From Phaeodactylum tricornutum CCAP 1055/1 (lineage: Eukaryota > Bacillariophyta > Bacillariophyceae > Surirellales > Neidiaceae), in contig NC_011690.1 of assembly GCF_000150955.2 (NCBI RefSeq), positions 62,001 to 126,000 on the forward strand: a stretch of 64,000 bases of DNA. The letters are read 5' to 3'. Below the pieces are notes generated by a model. The model worked only from the letters and a program-made list of their open reading frames with translations. It had not been told where the DNA came from and made no database searches. A program made the position numbers and the translations under genes. The stretch's first letter is position 1; every line of letters begins with the position of its first letter. Shown in pieces: positions 9,755 through 20,954 of the stretch.

Positions 9755-12562
9755 TTAAAAGAACTCGTCCACATCACATGATTTAATGGCAGCCTTCAGA
9801 TTCGCACGATATCTGCTTCCTTTCTTGTACCTTGGGCTTCCCTTAAGGACTTGCATGAAAAAAATGGTGAGGCTAGCCCTTAATGCCTCGCTCTCGTCGG
9901 CTTCTCCAAATCCATCGATGTCGTCCACACTGTCGGATGCAATCGCTTTTTTATGAGAAATTCCCGTCTCAAAAAGTTGCTGGACCTGAGATGGATCGTC
10001 AAATTTTTCCATAATACTAGACAAAAGAACTGTTGTAAAGACTAGCGCCGTCTCGGAGAGCTCGTCTGGGGAAGAAATATCAATCGCTTTCAAAACGTTG
10101 AGCTTCAAAATGTGATGGTCGACAATCAGACTGAACAAAAGTTTAGCAAGATTAGCAGCTTTGCGCACACTCATGTCATCAAACTGTTTAAAGACATCCC
10201 AGAACGCAAGCTGTATCGTAAATTTGCAAGATGATTGGTACTCGCAAATCCTTGCTCCTAAATGAGAGTAGAATTTGTTGTACGCTTTCTCGTTGCCACA
10301 GCATTCAATGAGGACTCGTACAGTATCTCGTTCGACGCGGTTTTTTAGCATTCCCGCCCTGACGAGTTTTTCAAAACAATCTTCACAGTCAGCAGAACTC
10401 ATGATTATGCAAAAGATCGATCGCCGCGTATCACTATTCATGCGATGTTTTGACGCTAATCTCAATAATTTTTCGTCTTCTATCGAAGGTTTGACCTCGT
10501 TTGTCGTCCCTTGGTTTGGTGATTCGCTACTTTTCTCTCCTACCAGATGGCCGACCCAAGATGCTCCAACTTTCCACCAACGCCCCTTGGTTTCTGCATT
10601 GAATATGTCTCTAAGACCAATCCGGAGCGATGAATCGGAAGCTTTATAGCCAACGTTGTTCTGAGCCACCTTAGATTTTATTTGACCGAGGAGTTTCCGT
10701 AGCTTCGTCGTCTTTTCTTCGAGTAACGCGTCTTGTTTCCGCTTTCGATTGTTCTTCAAATCAATGACTGCCGAAACCATGTACTCCAAGCGCGAAGCAT
10801 TCGTGTTACTTTTTTTTGCAATAGTATATTGTTTTTGGACAAGGAAAACAATTTCTTTTAAGGCCAACGGGTCGTCACTCCTCAGTGCGCGGCCAGAGTG
10901 ACTCAAAATAAGAAGAAGTAATTCCACATCAATTTCGGTAAAGCTTTCAATCAAGTTTCGTATAGCATCGTAGATAAGGGAGCAATGAACGACGCCAAAG
11001 TTGTAGAGGTAGCAGAGAACCAGTATAAGATTGCTGGTTTCCTTATTTACAGTCAAAGACTCTTCTCCTAGGGGGCTATCATTCTGACTGTTGACCGACC
11101 GGATAACCTCCAATTTTTTCCAGATTTCCAAAACCGTCTTTTCTATCAAAAACTCCCCAAGTTGAGCGGTGTCGCCCTTTTCAATATGTACACCGGTTAT
11201 GGCAGCCACATAAGCAGGAATCAGTCCTGTCATCAGGTGGCTTCTGGCGATACATGCGTTTTGCAAGTTATTCCAAATCATTGTATTCACATCTGAAGTC
11301 GGATGCATCGGATACAGCTGACAAATCGATTGAGCTACTGAAATCAATGCGTCGTCGGAAAGTCGATTCAATGCATTGTTCAAAGATCTTTGAATTTCAC
11401 GCAGGGCGTCTTGCCTTGCAGCGCTGTCCTCTTTCCCCTCCACTTCTTGCGTATTTCTTAAGTGAGGCGGAACGTACTTGCGGGGTTTTTCCATATTCTC
11501 TGCTGCGCCAATCTCTTTTCCGTAAATGTTTTCGCCAGCTGATGGTCGGTACGTATGTTCGGGTTCATGGTCCTGTTCTATGTCCATATCATCAGATTGC
11601 AAATTCTCTTGAGATTCAGATCTGTCCCTAGTCATATCATCTTCTAAAGCCTCATGATCCGAGGAGTCACTGCTTTGAGTCGACTCGAGACTATCCATTA
11701 CGCTGTCGTCCTCGTCGAGATCGTTAAAAGCCGGTTCTTTCATCGGGATTATTTCTTCACCTTCGCTTTCTGATTGGCCGTCATCGTCAGGGCTAGTATC
11801 GTTATCGTCGTCTGAATCTTCCTTTTTCGATTGTTTAACTACTCGATCCGTCAAATGATCCAAATCGTCCAAAAAGTCGATAAAGTCGTCGCCATAGCCC
11901 TCGAGCTTGGCGTATTCCTTTTTCAGTCGGCTCTTTTCCTTTTTGTTTCCGAGGCCTAACTTAGCTTCGAGGTCAGCTATTTCTTCGTCATCGCGACGGA
12001 GTGCAGCTGCCACATGCCAGTCCAAGTTGGAATAAACCGCTGTCTTTGCCTTTGCTCTGTTCTGTGACTTGTTGGTCTCGATGGTTTTTACGTCATTCCT
12101 TATCTGTACATAGCTTTCTAGGTCGCCCTCGTCCGCAAAATCTTCACCGTGAGTCACTCGTTGCATGATGCCATCCAGATCGTCCAAAAAGTCCCCAAAA
12201 TCGTCACCGTATCCTTCGAGTTTGGCGTATTCTTTATTAAGCCGAGATTTGTCCGCCTTACTGGACAATTTCAATTTGGCTTCGAGTGCAGCGATTTCTT
12301 CGTCGTCACGACGCAAGGCCGCCGCCACACCCGACTCCAGGTGTCCGTAAGCATCATTTTGTTTCGCCAATTTTCGTTCGGGTAAATCTTGAACTTTGCC
12401 CTTGCGTTTCTTCTTGTCCTTACTTGCCACGACGACAGGTTCGACGTGCGCCTCTTCCAGGAGCTCGGACGGGACCGGTGGGGGACGCCGCTTCTGTTTC
12501 TTGCGGACTCGCTCCTCTCGCCGACGGTCCTTTCGACTGATATTCTTTGTTTCTTCTACCAT
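9755..12562 (-). CDS. NOM1/Sgd1-like nucleolar MIF4G-MA3 protein
   Basis: Ribosome-biogenesis protein of the Sgd1/NOM1 family, which works in the nucleolus on the small subunit. The start is placed at MVEETKNISRKDRRRE (935 residues); the same frame stays open another 84 codons upstream, but that part looks non-coding. Order: basic nuclear-type region; two copies of a 56-residue module (about 81-136 and 185-240); a long acidic disordered stretch; the YVPPHLR motif; MIF4G-type helices starting about residue 390 (LREIQRSLNNALNRLSDD); the family signature LRIGLRDIFNAETKGRWW; and an MA3 domain from about 710 (DTRRSIFCIIMSSADCEDCFEKL). The duplicated module is unusual and is listed separately. Single exon. 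Confidence 0.9.
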   Translation of the reverse strand: MVEETKNISRKDRRREERVRKKQKRRPPPVPSELLEEAHVEPVVVASKDKKKRKGKVQDLPERKLAKQNDAYGHLESGVAAALRRDDEEIAALEAKLKLSSKADKSRLNKEYAKLEGYGDDFGDFLDDLDGIMQRVTHGEDFADEGDLESYVQIRNDVKTIETNKSQNRAKAKTAVYSNLDWHVAAALRRDDEEIADLEAKLGLGNKKEKSRLKKEYAKLEGYGDDFIDFLDDLDHLTDRVVKQSKKEDSDDDNDTSPDDDGQSESEGEEIIPMKEPAFNDLDEDDSVMDSLESTQSSDSSDHEALEDDMTRDRSESQENLQSDDMDIEQDHEPEHTYRPSAGENIYGKEIGAAENMEKPRKYVPPHLRNTQEVEGKEDSAARQDALREIQRSLNNALNRLSDDALISVAQSICQLYPMHPTSDVNTMIWNNLQNACIARSHLMTGLIPAYVAAITGVHIEKGDTAQLGEFLIEKTVLEIWKKLEVIRSVNSQNDSPLGEESLTVNKETSNLILVLCYLYNFGVVHCSLIYDAIRNLIESFTEIDVELLLLILSHSGRALRSDDPLALKEIVFLVQKQYTIAKKSNTNASRLEYMVSAVIDLKNNRKRKQDALLEEKTTKLRKLLGQIKSKVAQNNVGYKASDSSLRIGLRDIFNAETKGRWWKVGASWVGHLVGEKSSESPNQGTTNEVKPSIEDEKLLRLASKHRMNSDTRRSIFCIIMSSADCEDCFEKLVRAGMLKNRVERDTVRVLIECCGNEKAYNKFYSHLGARICEYQSSCKFTIQLAFWDVFKQFDDMSVRKAANLAKLLFSLIVDHHILKLNVLKAIDISSPDELSETALVFTTVLLSSIMEKFDDPSQVQQLFETGISHKKAIASDSVDDIDGFGEADESEALRASLTIFFMQVLKGSPRYKKGSRYRANLKAAIKSCDVDEFF
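11843..12322 (-). repeat. Duplicated 56-residue coding module inside the NOM1-like gene
   Basis: Two near-identical modules lie at 12322-12155 and 12010-11843. Each begins AALRRDDEEIA-LEAKL, continues with a Lys-rich helix, and ends KLEGYGDDF-DFLDDLD. About 48 residues separate them. They are similar at protein level (most positions identical) and partly at DNA level, which suggests an internal duplication rather than chance. In relatives I would expect a single such motif, but I could not compare. Confidence 0.85.
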
Positions 12563-13799
12563 GCTTATCCTTACAGTGATGGTGGGGAATGGGTTGGTCG
12601 GGTCCTCGCTTTGGATCGAGAGCCGGGAATCGTCTTTCCCAACAGTGTGATACAGTTTCCGGCCGATTTCTAGTTTTCGTGGTGACTGTTGACAGATGTA
12701 CGTGTCTGTTAACGAGAGTGGTACGACGACAGACGAGCCCGGGTGAGAACGTACAAGTAGGGCTCCAATATCCGGAAGTCCAGAGCTGAAACCAGCGGGC
12801 ACGTATACATACATCTAAGGTACAAGGACTTGTACCTCAACCAGGAGTTGAGGCCTATAGGCAAGGCAAATCTGTTCTGGCAGAGAGGAGACAAACATGA
12901 GTAACACAATTGCCAGTACAAGTGCAAGGTCAGGACTAAACCGGAGGAATTGCATACAACCCACCAGTTGGACGTGCAGATGTGCCTGCCATGTAATTCT
13001 CAAAACCATACTGCTTTGTCAGCTACGTTTGTCAGGATTATATGGTGAGATACTATAATCACATGGAATGCGGCTTATAGAGAGAGGCAGAGACTTGATA
13101 GTACTCTATGGCATTCTGTGTACAGTGAGTCCCACTTGTTGATAATTCCATTGGGCCTACTAAATCTTTCTTAATCCATTGTGACGAAACTGATATTCTC
13201 CCAATCTGTTGTGAAAAGATTGATAGTACCCAAGAACCTATCACGGTTACATACAGACCTTTAATGTCCTACAAATGTTCTAGTCTTCCCGTTTACATTT
13301 CAAACAAGTCATTGCCATATGAAACAGTCATTGGCAATTCAACTGAACCATACAAACACAATCACATTTCTCAATTTAGTCATGAATCTGTTTAGTTCAT
13401 TAATTTCCATCATTTGCATTCTTGCGTTTGTAGAGCTCATCAATAGAACTAATAAGAAAGTCAAATTTTCTGAACAAGGCCCTAAATGGATTCAGGCAGC
13501 TGCCAACAATATGGGCTGCCTAGCTCAAGGCGTATAACCCAACATGCCTGCCGGCACCAACACAATGCATTTCATTCCGCATACTGCAAAGCCGCACAAC
13601 CGCAAGGCCACTTACCTCAAGATTGTAGTGGCTATTAAGCTACACAAAGCCAAAATATACCGTATTAGTTTCACATCAATCCCTTGTGGCCGTACATGCC
13701 GCAATTATAGCAGACTCCCTGAATTTCTTGTAAGATCCTTCCTTGTTGCTTTTACCATCCGCTGCAAGAGCTAGCCCTCTGGCATCTTCCTTGGTTGTT
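12563..13799. other. Intergenic stretch, possibly decayed element flank
   Basis: About 1.2 kb upstream of the NOM1-like gene, running into the copia fragment. The part nearest NOM1 presumably holds its promoter and 5' UTR. From about 12.85 kb on, only short broken frames are seen. The segment may belong to the old element to its right, but I could not find a matching terminal repeat. Confidence 0.45.
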
Positions 13800-15980
13800 A
13801 CCAATGGCTAGATCTTTCAAATCCGCAACCCACAAATTGACTTCTTAAGTTTCTTGATTGTTGTGTCCTCACTTCCAAGATTCTTGTATGCCATTACAAC
13901 CTCCAAGTACTTGCTTGGTAAGTTTGCAATGACATGAGCGGGAGCATTTGCATAAAATGTAGTTCTTGCATACATGATACTAAGATATTCTGCTTCTGTA
14001 CTTGATAATGTGACTGTAGCTTGAGTTTTCAATGTCCAATTTGTGTTGGTCCTCCTCCAAATCACTTTATGTTACCCAAAACACTTTGTTGCATATTGTT
14101 GTTTGCAGCGCAGTTTGAATCTGCCCAGCTTACCAATCTCAATTCCTTTGGTCTTTGATAAATAAGTCCTTTTCCTTTTGTGGTCCCTAAGTATCCAACC
14201 AAGCATTCAAGGGATTTCCAGTGTTCTTCCCCTGGGTGTGACATGTGTTGAGCAAGTTTGTATGCTGCGTTAGCAATCACAGGCATATTTTTTTGTGCCA
14301 CATACATGATTTTTCCTGTCAGACTCCAAAATGCATCTAACATAACTGATTCTTCCCCTTTGTGTTTCTGAAGTGCTTTTCCTGGATAACCAGGCATAGA
14401 GACTGGTGATGCATAGTGTCCAGTCACATTTCTGAATGCTTCAATTGTTTTGTCAAAAAGCAAATCCACTGTTGCCTTGATAAAAGTATCTCCATGTTTG
14501 TCTTTTCCCCACTTGTACCACAAACCCAAATGTTTTTGCAACTTTCCAAGATCAGTATAATTGAATCTTGTCAAAATTTTTGTTTTGAACCACTTGACCA
14601 TTTTTTCTGTTCCGACAAGTAAAACATTGTCCACAAAGACAACTGCAAGTAAAACCAGATTATGTTTTCCGTTTTTGTTGTAAAACATGCATGGATCAGC
14701 CAAGCTCTGTATCATGTCCATTAAATCACTCATTACAAAATTTGCAAAAGTCTTCATCCACTGTAGCAGAGTGTGATGTTCCCAGTTCACAACAATATTC
14801 TTTTGTGTTGTCCTTGGAGATGAAACCAAGTTCTATCATTCCTTCCGGCCATTCAATGTAGACTGGTCAATCCAGGTCAGCTTCTAGGAAAGCTGCTTTG
14901 ATGTCAATCATTTCCAAAACCCAAGATTTTGATTTTTCCTTGTAGAGCAAGACTCCAATAGCAATTTGAATTGTAGAGTTGCTCACAACAGGAGAGAAAG
15001 TTTTGGTAAAATCCATATCTCCCAAGATTTTGGTTTCTCCTTGTAGAGCAAGACTCCAATAGCAATTTGAATTGTAGAGTTGCTCACAACAGGAGAGAAA
15101 GTTTTGGTAAAATCCACATCTGGGATCTGTAGATATCCCAGTGTAACACATCTGAACTTGTATTGCTTGCTACCATCCTGTTCAACTTTGACTTTAAATA
15201 CCCACTTTGTACCCAAAGGTTTTTGTCTGAGAGCTTTCACTTTTTTGCGTTTGACTTTCTTCCACACTCTCCTGCTTTTGAAATTCATAAATTTGCTCTT
15301 AACCAATGGTATCCACTTGGTCCTGTCTTTTCTGTTGATTGCTTGTTTCAATGTCTTTGGTTCCCCCAGATCCAATGAGAGCTCAGCACTGAAAACAAAG
15401 TAGATTTCTTTTTCTTTTGTTGATTCTGTACCATCTGTTTTTGCAGTGTTGTTGATGACCACCACTGACTCCATTCTGCTCATTGGATTGAGAAATGGCA
15501 ACTTGAGGCGTTTCAGCTCCCGCTCAAGATGCATTGTTTTTGGTCTTTTGATGGCAACTGCTTCTGGAGCATCACTTTCTTATTTTCCTGCTTCAGGAGC
15601 AGGTATTGCAGCAACCTTGTCAGGAGCATGATCAGGGCCAACATTCAGAGTTTTGTGAATGTTGTTGAAGACCTTGTTGTTGGTTGGCATTGTAAGGCGG
15701 GCATCCATGCCAGGTTTACTAATGGAGCCAAACTCTGCCCTACTGTCCTTAGGATCTGGACGTTTCCAGTCATCCCATGTAATGTCACAAGAGAGAATTC
15801 TTTTCTGTGTGATTGGGTTGTACATCCAATAAACATCCAGAGCTAAAACTATGCCAGTGACAAACTGAGAAGACTCTCACAATTACAGTCACCAACAAAG
15901 CATAAGTGGAACTTATCCAAATGGACATCAAGCAACCCAGTGAAAGGTTATATGAGCAAATATATAACAAGTGCAATGGA
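13800..15980 (-). mobile_element. Old Ty1/copia-type retrotransposon fragment (broken)
   Basis: Minus-strand fossil of a Ty1/copia LTR retrotransposon. Recognisable parts, from its 5' side: a post-integrase linker, reverse transcriptase (FTKTFSPVV and ADPCMFY segments) and RNase H (near 14.0 kb). It is broken, with several breaks; I found neither gag nor LTRs, so both ends are approximate. It belongs to a different lineage from the two elements at 21.7-35.4 kb, because its reverse transcriptase segments differ markedly. Loss of both ends and heavy decay suggest it is the oldest retroelement in the window. Confidence 0.82.
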
Positions 15981-16469
15981 TGCTACAATTGAATGACTGG
16001 CATACAAAAGACCAGCATCTCAATAAAGGAAGTAGATAGAAAGATAATGTGAAGCAACTCACAACTTAGAACAAGGTAACAAACAGAATGGTTGCATCTA
16101 GGTTAGGCAGTAGATATGGATATTCTACTGGGAACAAATGAGTATTTCAACACGTGTCTAACCAAGACCAAGTGTTTCATTCATTGCCATGAGAAAGACA
16201 CTTTCTGGTCTGCCAACCAAAATTGACGGCTGACGGACAGGTCGTGGAGATCGGTATGACGCACAGTTCCGTGACGTAATTCAAGAGGGACTTACATGTC
16301 GCCGGATCATGTTATTGCTTCCAAGTGGCAGGTGGAAAGCGCAATCAAAATCAGGAAAGGCACGTTCGCAGTCGGATGAATGTCACGAGATTGATCGTTG
16401 CGACGGAAAGGTTTACCAAAGTTTGTGGAGCCACTTGTGCCGTGACTCTTTCCCATTATTAGTGCAATT
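15981..16469. other. Intergenic, upstream of plastid YbaB-like gene
   Basis: About 490 bp with no coding signal. The left half may be the 5' flank of the old copia fragment. The right half is where the promoter of the YbaB-like gene at 16470 should lie. Confidence 0.45.
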
Positions 16470-16976
16470 ATGAAAGTTTCTCTCATGTTAATATCCGCTT
16501 TGGCGTCCGTCGGCGCCTTTTGCCCAGCCGTCACACCGCCCCAGACTTTGTCGTCACTGTATCTGTTTGGCGGCGGTGGTGGCAATCAGGGTGGTGAAAA
16601 GAAGGGTCCCGGGATGATGGATCAACTCGCCATGTTCAAAAAGGCGCAGGAAATGGCACAAAAGAAGAATAAACTGGACGAAGAACTAAAACTGATGACA
16701 TTCTACGGAGAAGGCAGCGAAGGCAAAGTGAAGGCTACCATGAAGTATGTGCCGGTGGCCAACCCCATGGATCCTAATCCGGACTACGAAGCCACTGTCT
16801 TTGAGTTTGACGACGAGTTTTACGAGGCGGCGTCGACCGAGGAACTGGCGGCAGCGTGCAAAGAAGCACTCTTTGACGGCATTAAGAATACCAACGAAGC
16901 CGTATCGGACAAATACCAAGTCCTCCAGGCAGACTTAATGGAAGCCTTTGGGCAAGCGGCACCGCCGAAAGAATAA
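16470..16976 (+). CDS. YbaB/EbfC-family protein with plastid-type bipartite leader
   Basis: A 168-residue relative of the bacterial nucleoid-associated YbaB/EbfC proteins, which bind DNA as dimers. The first 17 or so residues form a signal peptide (MKVSLMLISALASVGA) followed directly by FCPAV. This fits the ASA-Phe-AP type cleavage motif that directs proteins into diatom plastids. A short transit-peptide-like stretch and a Gly-rich patch precede the core. The core (about 48-162) opens with the family pattern MMDQLAMFKKAQEMAQKK, then GEGSEGKVKATMKYV, and ends in a long helix. The middle carries a Pro/Asp insert not usual in bacterial versions. Plastid nucleoid or stromal DNA binding is inferred. 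A second such protein lies 4 kb away. Confidence 0.82.
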   Translation: MKVSLMLISALASVGAFCPAVTPPQTLSSLYLFGGGGGNQGGEKKGPGMMDQLAMFKKAQEMAQKKNKLDEELKLMTFYGEGSEGKVKATMKYVPVANPMDPNPDYEATVFEFDDEFYEAASTEELAAACKEALFDGIKNTNEAVSDKYQVLQADLMEAFGQAAPPKE

Positions 16977-17177
16977 ATGCATGTTTCGGTTTCTGTCACA
17001 TTTCTTTCTCTTAGGATTTGCCTATTTCTCACTACGGTTCGAAAATCAATCGTATCCCGTACTATGGAATGGACCAAATGATCTCAAGGGTTTGATTTAT
17101 AGTTAAGCTGTAAATTACTTCGTATGGTCTGTGCATCATCGTGTCTCTGCCAAAATTGCAGATCTACTGGCACTCCC

Positions 17178-19029
17178 CTACTCCTTGTCCTCTACTTCGG
17201 ATACGACCGCTACATCTGACTTGGCCGTACTGTGATGGTTCGTCAACGCCAACTGTTCATCCGTCGGTTTCATGGCCGGGAATAGCAGGACTTCCTTAAT
17301 ATTGTTCTTGTTGGACAAAAACATGGTAAGGCGATCGACACCGAGACCAAATCCACCAGTGGGTGGGAGACCGTGTTCGAGAGCCGTGACAAAAGAGTCG
17401 TCCATGACCATGGCTTCGTTATCACCAGCACTACCAGCCTTGGCTTGTTCCAAAAATAACTTGTACTGTGTGACAGGATCGTTTAATTCGGTGTAGGCAT
17501 TGACCAACTAAATGAAAAAAAAACGGTGTGTGAGCAATCGGAGTACAAGAATTGGTGTCCCAATACTGTACAGTGGCCACCGGTGTGGAACGCACCTCGC
17601 GACCCGCCGCAAACATTTCGAATCGTTCCGTCAAGAACGGCTTGGATCGGTGATGCTTAGCCAAGGGGCTCATAATTTGAGGGTGTTCGGTAATAAAAGT
17701 GGGGTGAATGATGTGGTCTTCCAGGAATTCTCCCACCATGGTATCCAGCAAGCGGGATGTTGTATGCGGGGGTGAACACTCCAAGTTGTGTTTGGTCAAA
17801 ACTGCGAGCAGCTTCTGATCGACTTCAGGGTCGTCCATGGCCGGTAACTTTTCGCCAATCGCTGCTTCAATACCTTCCATCATGGAAATGCGCTTGAACG
17901 GGGGAGTAAAGTCAATCTCGACTTCTTCCATACCGGGCTTGGGTGAGTACTTAATTTTGTAGTCACCAGTAATTTCCTTGACCATGCTACTAACGAGCTC
18001 CTCGCACATATCCATGAGATCATTGTAGTCGACGTAGGCCATGTAAAATTCGAGCGTGGTGAATTCGGGGTTGTGGGTTAAATCGATACCTTCATTGCGG
18101 AATTGGCGTCCGATTTCGTACACCCGATCGAGTCCACCAATCACCAACATTTTGAGGTACAGTTCGGGTGCAATGCGTAAGAACAAGTCCATGCTCAAAT
18201 CGTTGTGGTAGGTTACAAAAGGCCGCGCCACGGCACCCCCGGGAATCATGTTCATCATAGGTGTTTCGACTTCCAAAAAGTGTCGTTCATCCAGGTACTT
18301 GCGAATTTTGTTGATAACTTTGGCTCGAATTTCGAACGTCTTGCGGACATCCGCATTGACGATCAAATCCAAGTAACGTTGGCGATAGCGCGTTTCCATG
18401 TTGGTGATTCCACCCAAATTGGAGTCACCCTTGGGGAAGGGCAACATATGCAAACAAGGCGACAAGAGCTGAATTTCGATCGGAAAAATGGAGAGTTCGC
18501 CCTTTTTAGACTTTCCTGGACGTCCCTTGACTCCAACAATGTCACCGCGTTTGATGGTCCGGTGGATCTTGAAGAAGGCTTCTTCGCCGGCGGCGTAGGA
18601 TTTGAGGTCGGACATGATCTGCACCTTGGTTCCGTCGCCGCGCAAGTCGTAAAAGTAGAGCTTTCCCTGTCCACGCACGGACACAATGCGACCGGCAATG
18701 GAAACAATGGTGTCTTCCAGCTTGGCGCCGTCCGTCGTCTGTTTCATAAACTCGGTTGCGTAGTCCGGCAAGCGGTAGTCGACGTGAAATTTGTGCGGAT
18801 AAGGGTCGACGCCTTCGTCTTTCATGTTTTGTACAAGGGTTTCGCGATTCGCCTTGTACTGACTGGGATCCATTTCTTCTTCGTCGTCTTTTTTTGCTTG
18901 CGATGGATTGGCGGCGGCGTCGGCCTTCTTTTTCGCGTCCTTTTCGGCCTTGAGCTGGGCCGCACGTTCCGCCTTGAGCTGCTTTTTCAAAGCATTCTTC
19001 GACAGCGGTTCCGTTTGCTCTTCCGACAT
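17178..19029 (-). CDS. KARS: Lysyl-tRNA synthetase, class II, two exons
   Basis: Charges tRNA-Lys with lysine. Exon 1 (19029-17596) starts MSEEQTEP with the Lys/Ala-rich N-terminal extension typical of eukaryotic cytosolic LysRS, then the OB-fold tRNA anticodon-binding domain ([23 protein letters not shown]). The class II core follows, with motif 1 ([11 protein letters not shown]), RIAPELYLK and motif 2 ([18 protein letters not shown]). An 88-bp intron (GTGCGT donor at 17595, TAG acceptor ending 17508) splits the conserved segment [11 protein letters not shown] exactly. Exon 2 (17507-17178) carries motif 3 ([11 protein letters not shown]). The joined protein is 587 residues, close to the animal enzyme. 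No organelle leader is seen, so this is the cytosolic form. Confidence 0.95.
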
Positions 19030-19709
19030 GTTGACGGTTGTTGGTAGTGACGTGATGATTCAAGGTGAATCGAAAGTTTCGCTCGTGTCACCTCCAGGAT
19101 GCTCCCGTTGCGGATAGTGTTGTTAATGTTGTCGTTGTTCGAATTTGATTCTTCGATGTGTCTGTAATTGATAGTGAATCGGTCGGTTGGGGATGTCCAA
19201 CGGAGAGGTCGGTTGGGTCGTTCCGGAGATGGGACAAACAGGCTATGGTCCTTTTCACTGTAAATACGAGATTGCTGAGTGACGCGAGGGTCTGGATTTT
19301 GCTGCGCGCTCCAAACGTCCAAACTTCCCGCAAGGCCACTTTCTCCGAAAGACACCCGGAGAAAATGGTTTGTGCGGTCGTCCTAGAAAGAATCGTCCGT
19401 ACGTCTTTCCAACACACCAACGGTACTCCTCAGAATACAGACTGTCCAGTCCAGCAAGCGATTTTTGCCAAGGCCGAATCAGATCGAGCGCCATCGTTGC
19501 GACCATGAAAATTGGCACCAAAGCAAAGTGACAAGGACGGAAACCGGCGTTGTCTTACATTGTAGCGGACTACGATTTCGCTTTGAAACCTCCTGATTGT
19601 AGAATTGTTTTTTATTCTTCCTGATTCCGCTGGTACTTTATCTAGATCGAACGAGACCGAACCTGTTGCTTCTGTTCGCAGCACCTTTGCTTTTCCAACC
19701 CAACAAATC
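19030..19709. promoter_or_regulatory. Divergent intergenic region between LysRS and eIF3h genes
   Basis: 680 bp between head-to-head ATGs of two translation genes. It must hold both promoters. No domain-bearing frame is present. A shared bidirectional promoter is possible, but the length also allows two separate ones. Confidence 0.4.
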
Positions 19710-20815
19710 ATGTCTGCGGCTGTCCTAGAACCTGAGGAGCGTATCCATGAAGTCCACATTGAAGGCCTGGTATGTATTGACTATTTTGTGGTTTCGGGAA
19801 GGCGTACGAGTGGAGCGTTTTATTCCGTGCACTTCTTTCTGACGAGTGCGAAATACTGATAACTTTCTTGTTTACCCAGGCCTTGCTCAAGATAGTCAAA
19901 CACTGTCACGAGTCTTTACCACATATGGTGTCGGGATCGTTGTTGGGCTTGGGGGTCGGCAACGGCGTTCTCGAGATTACCCACGCTTTTCCTCTGCCGG
20001 CAGGGTCCGATCATCACAAACAAGCCGACAAGGGGGATGCCGACGACGACGCGGCTTTGACCGAAAGTGAACAATTCCAAATGGAAATGATGCGCATGCT
20101 TCGAGAAGTCAACGTCGATTACAATTGCGTCGGATGGTACCAGTCCATGTATTTGGGTATCTACTCAACATCAAGTTTGTTGGAGAATCAGTTTTCGTAT
20201 CAAATGGATCTCAGTCCCAACGCCGTCGTTGTTTTGTACGACCCCATGCAAACTGCGCACGGCAACCTGACGCTCCAGTGCTACCGACTGACGGAAGAGT
20301 GTCTTCGCATGAAGGCCGATAACATCAACGCCTACATTAATCCCAAGAATATTTTCGAACGCGTCCCCGTCAAACTCACCAACCCCGGACTGGCGCGGGT
20401 CTTGTTGGCCGATTTGGCCGTTGCCGGTTCGGACGCTCCCCGACTGGCGCAAGATGACGACGATGGTCTCTACGATGTCCACGCCGACACAACCTTTGAT
20501 CGACTGGATTTGAGCACCAACCCGTACTTGGAAAAACATTTGGAATTCTTGTGCACGTGGGTGGATGATTTGGCCGCGGAACAGCACAAGTTTCAGTACT
20601 ACTCACGGCAACTAGCCCGTGGTGGCGCCAGCCGCAGTGATGACACGAATAAGAAATCGGAGGGCGGCACGAGCTGGGCGTCCAGCGACGCACCGCGGAG
20701 AATGGAGAGTCTACTGATTACGAACCAGATTCGTAGTTATTGTGACCAAATGGATCACTTTGCCAGTGATGGCTTGAGTAAGCTGTACTTGACCGGAGGC
20801 CTGCATAAGGAATAG
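19710..20815 (+). CDS. EIF3H: Translation initiation factor eIF3 subunit H, two exons
   Basis: MPN-domain subunit of the eIF3 complex that loads mRNA onto the 40S ribosome. Exon 1 (19710-19769) encodes only 20 residues (MSAAVLEPEER to HIEGL). A 110-bp intron (GTATGT at 19770 to CAG at 19879) follows. Exon 2 (19880-20815) resumes ALLKIVKHCHE and gives the MPN fold, with VNVDYNCVGWYQS, FSYQMDLSPNAVVVLYDP and CYRLTEE. The metal-binding JAMM motif is absent, as expected for the non-catalytic eIF3h. An acidic stretch near residue 70 and a Ser/Gly linker near 275 are variable parts. The joined length is 331 residues, near the usual 340-350. Confidence 0.93.
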
Positions 20816-20954
20816 GCCAAGTAAGCGGTAAGAATGATCAACAAAACAGCAGACGCATGCTAAAAGTATCGTAAAGCAACTTTAGATGAGTGCAGCTTTG
20901 TTTCTATTCGGTTGTAGTAACAGTCAATACGGTAGATATTTGTGCACAAAAAAT

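Noticed and set aside
13800-15980. Idea that the minus-strand copia fragment belongs to the same family as the two large elements
   Set aside because: Its reverse transcriptase segments differ markedly from both, and it lacks the chromodomain-like segment in what remains.
18205-19047. 280-codon plus-strand frame opposite the LysRS gene
   Set aside because: Antisense shadow of a strongly conserved synthetase exon with no family match of its own.
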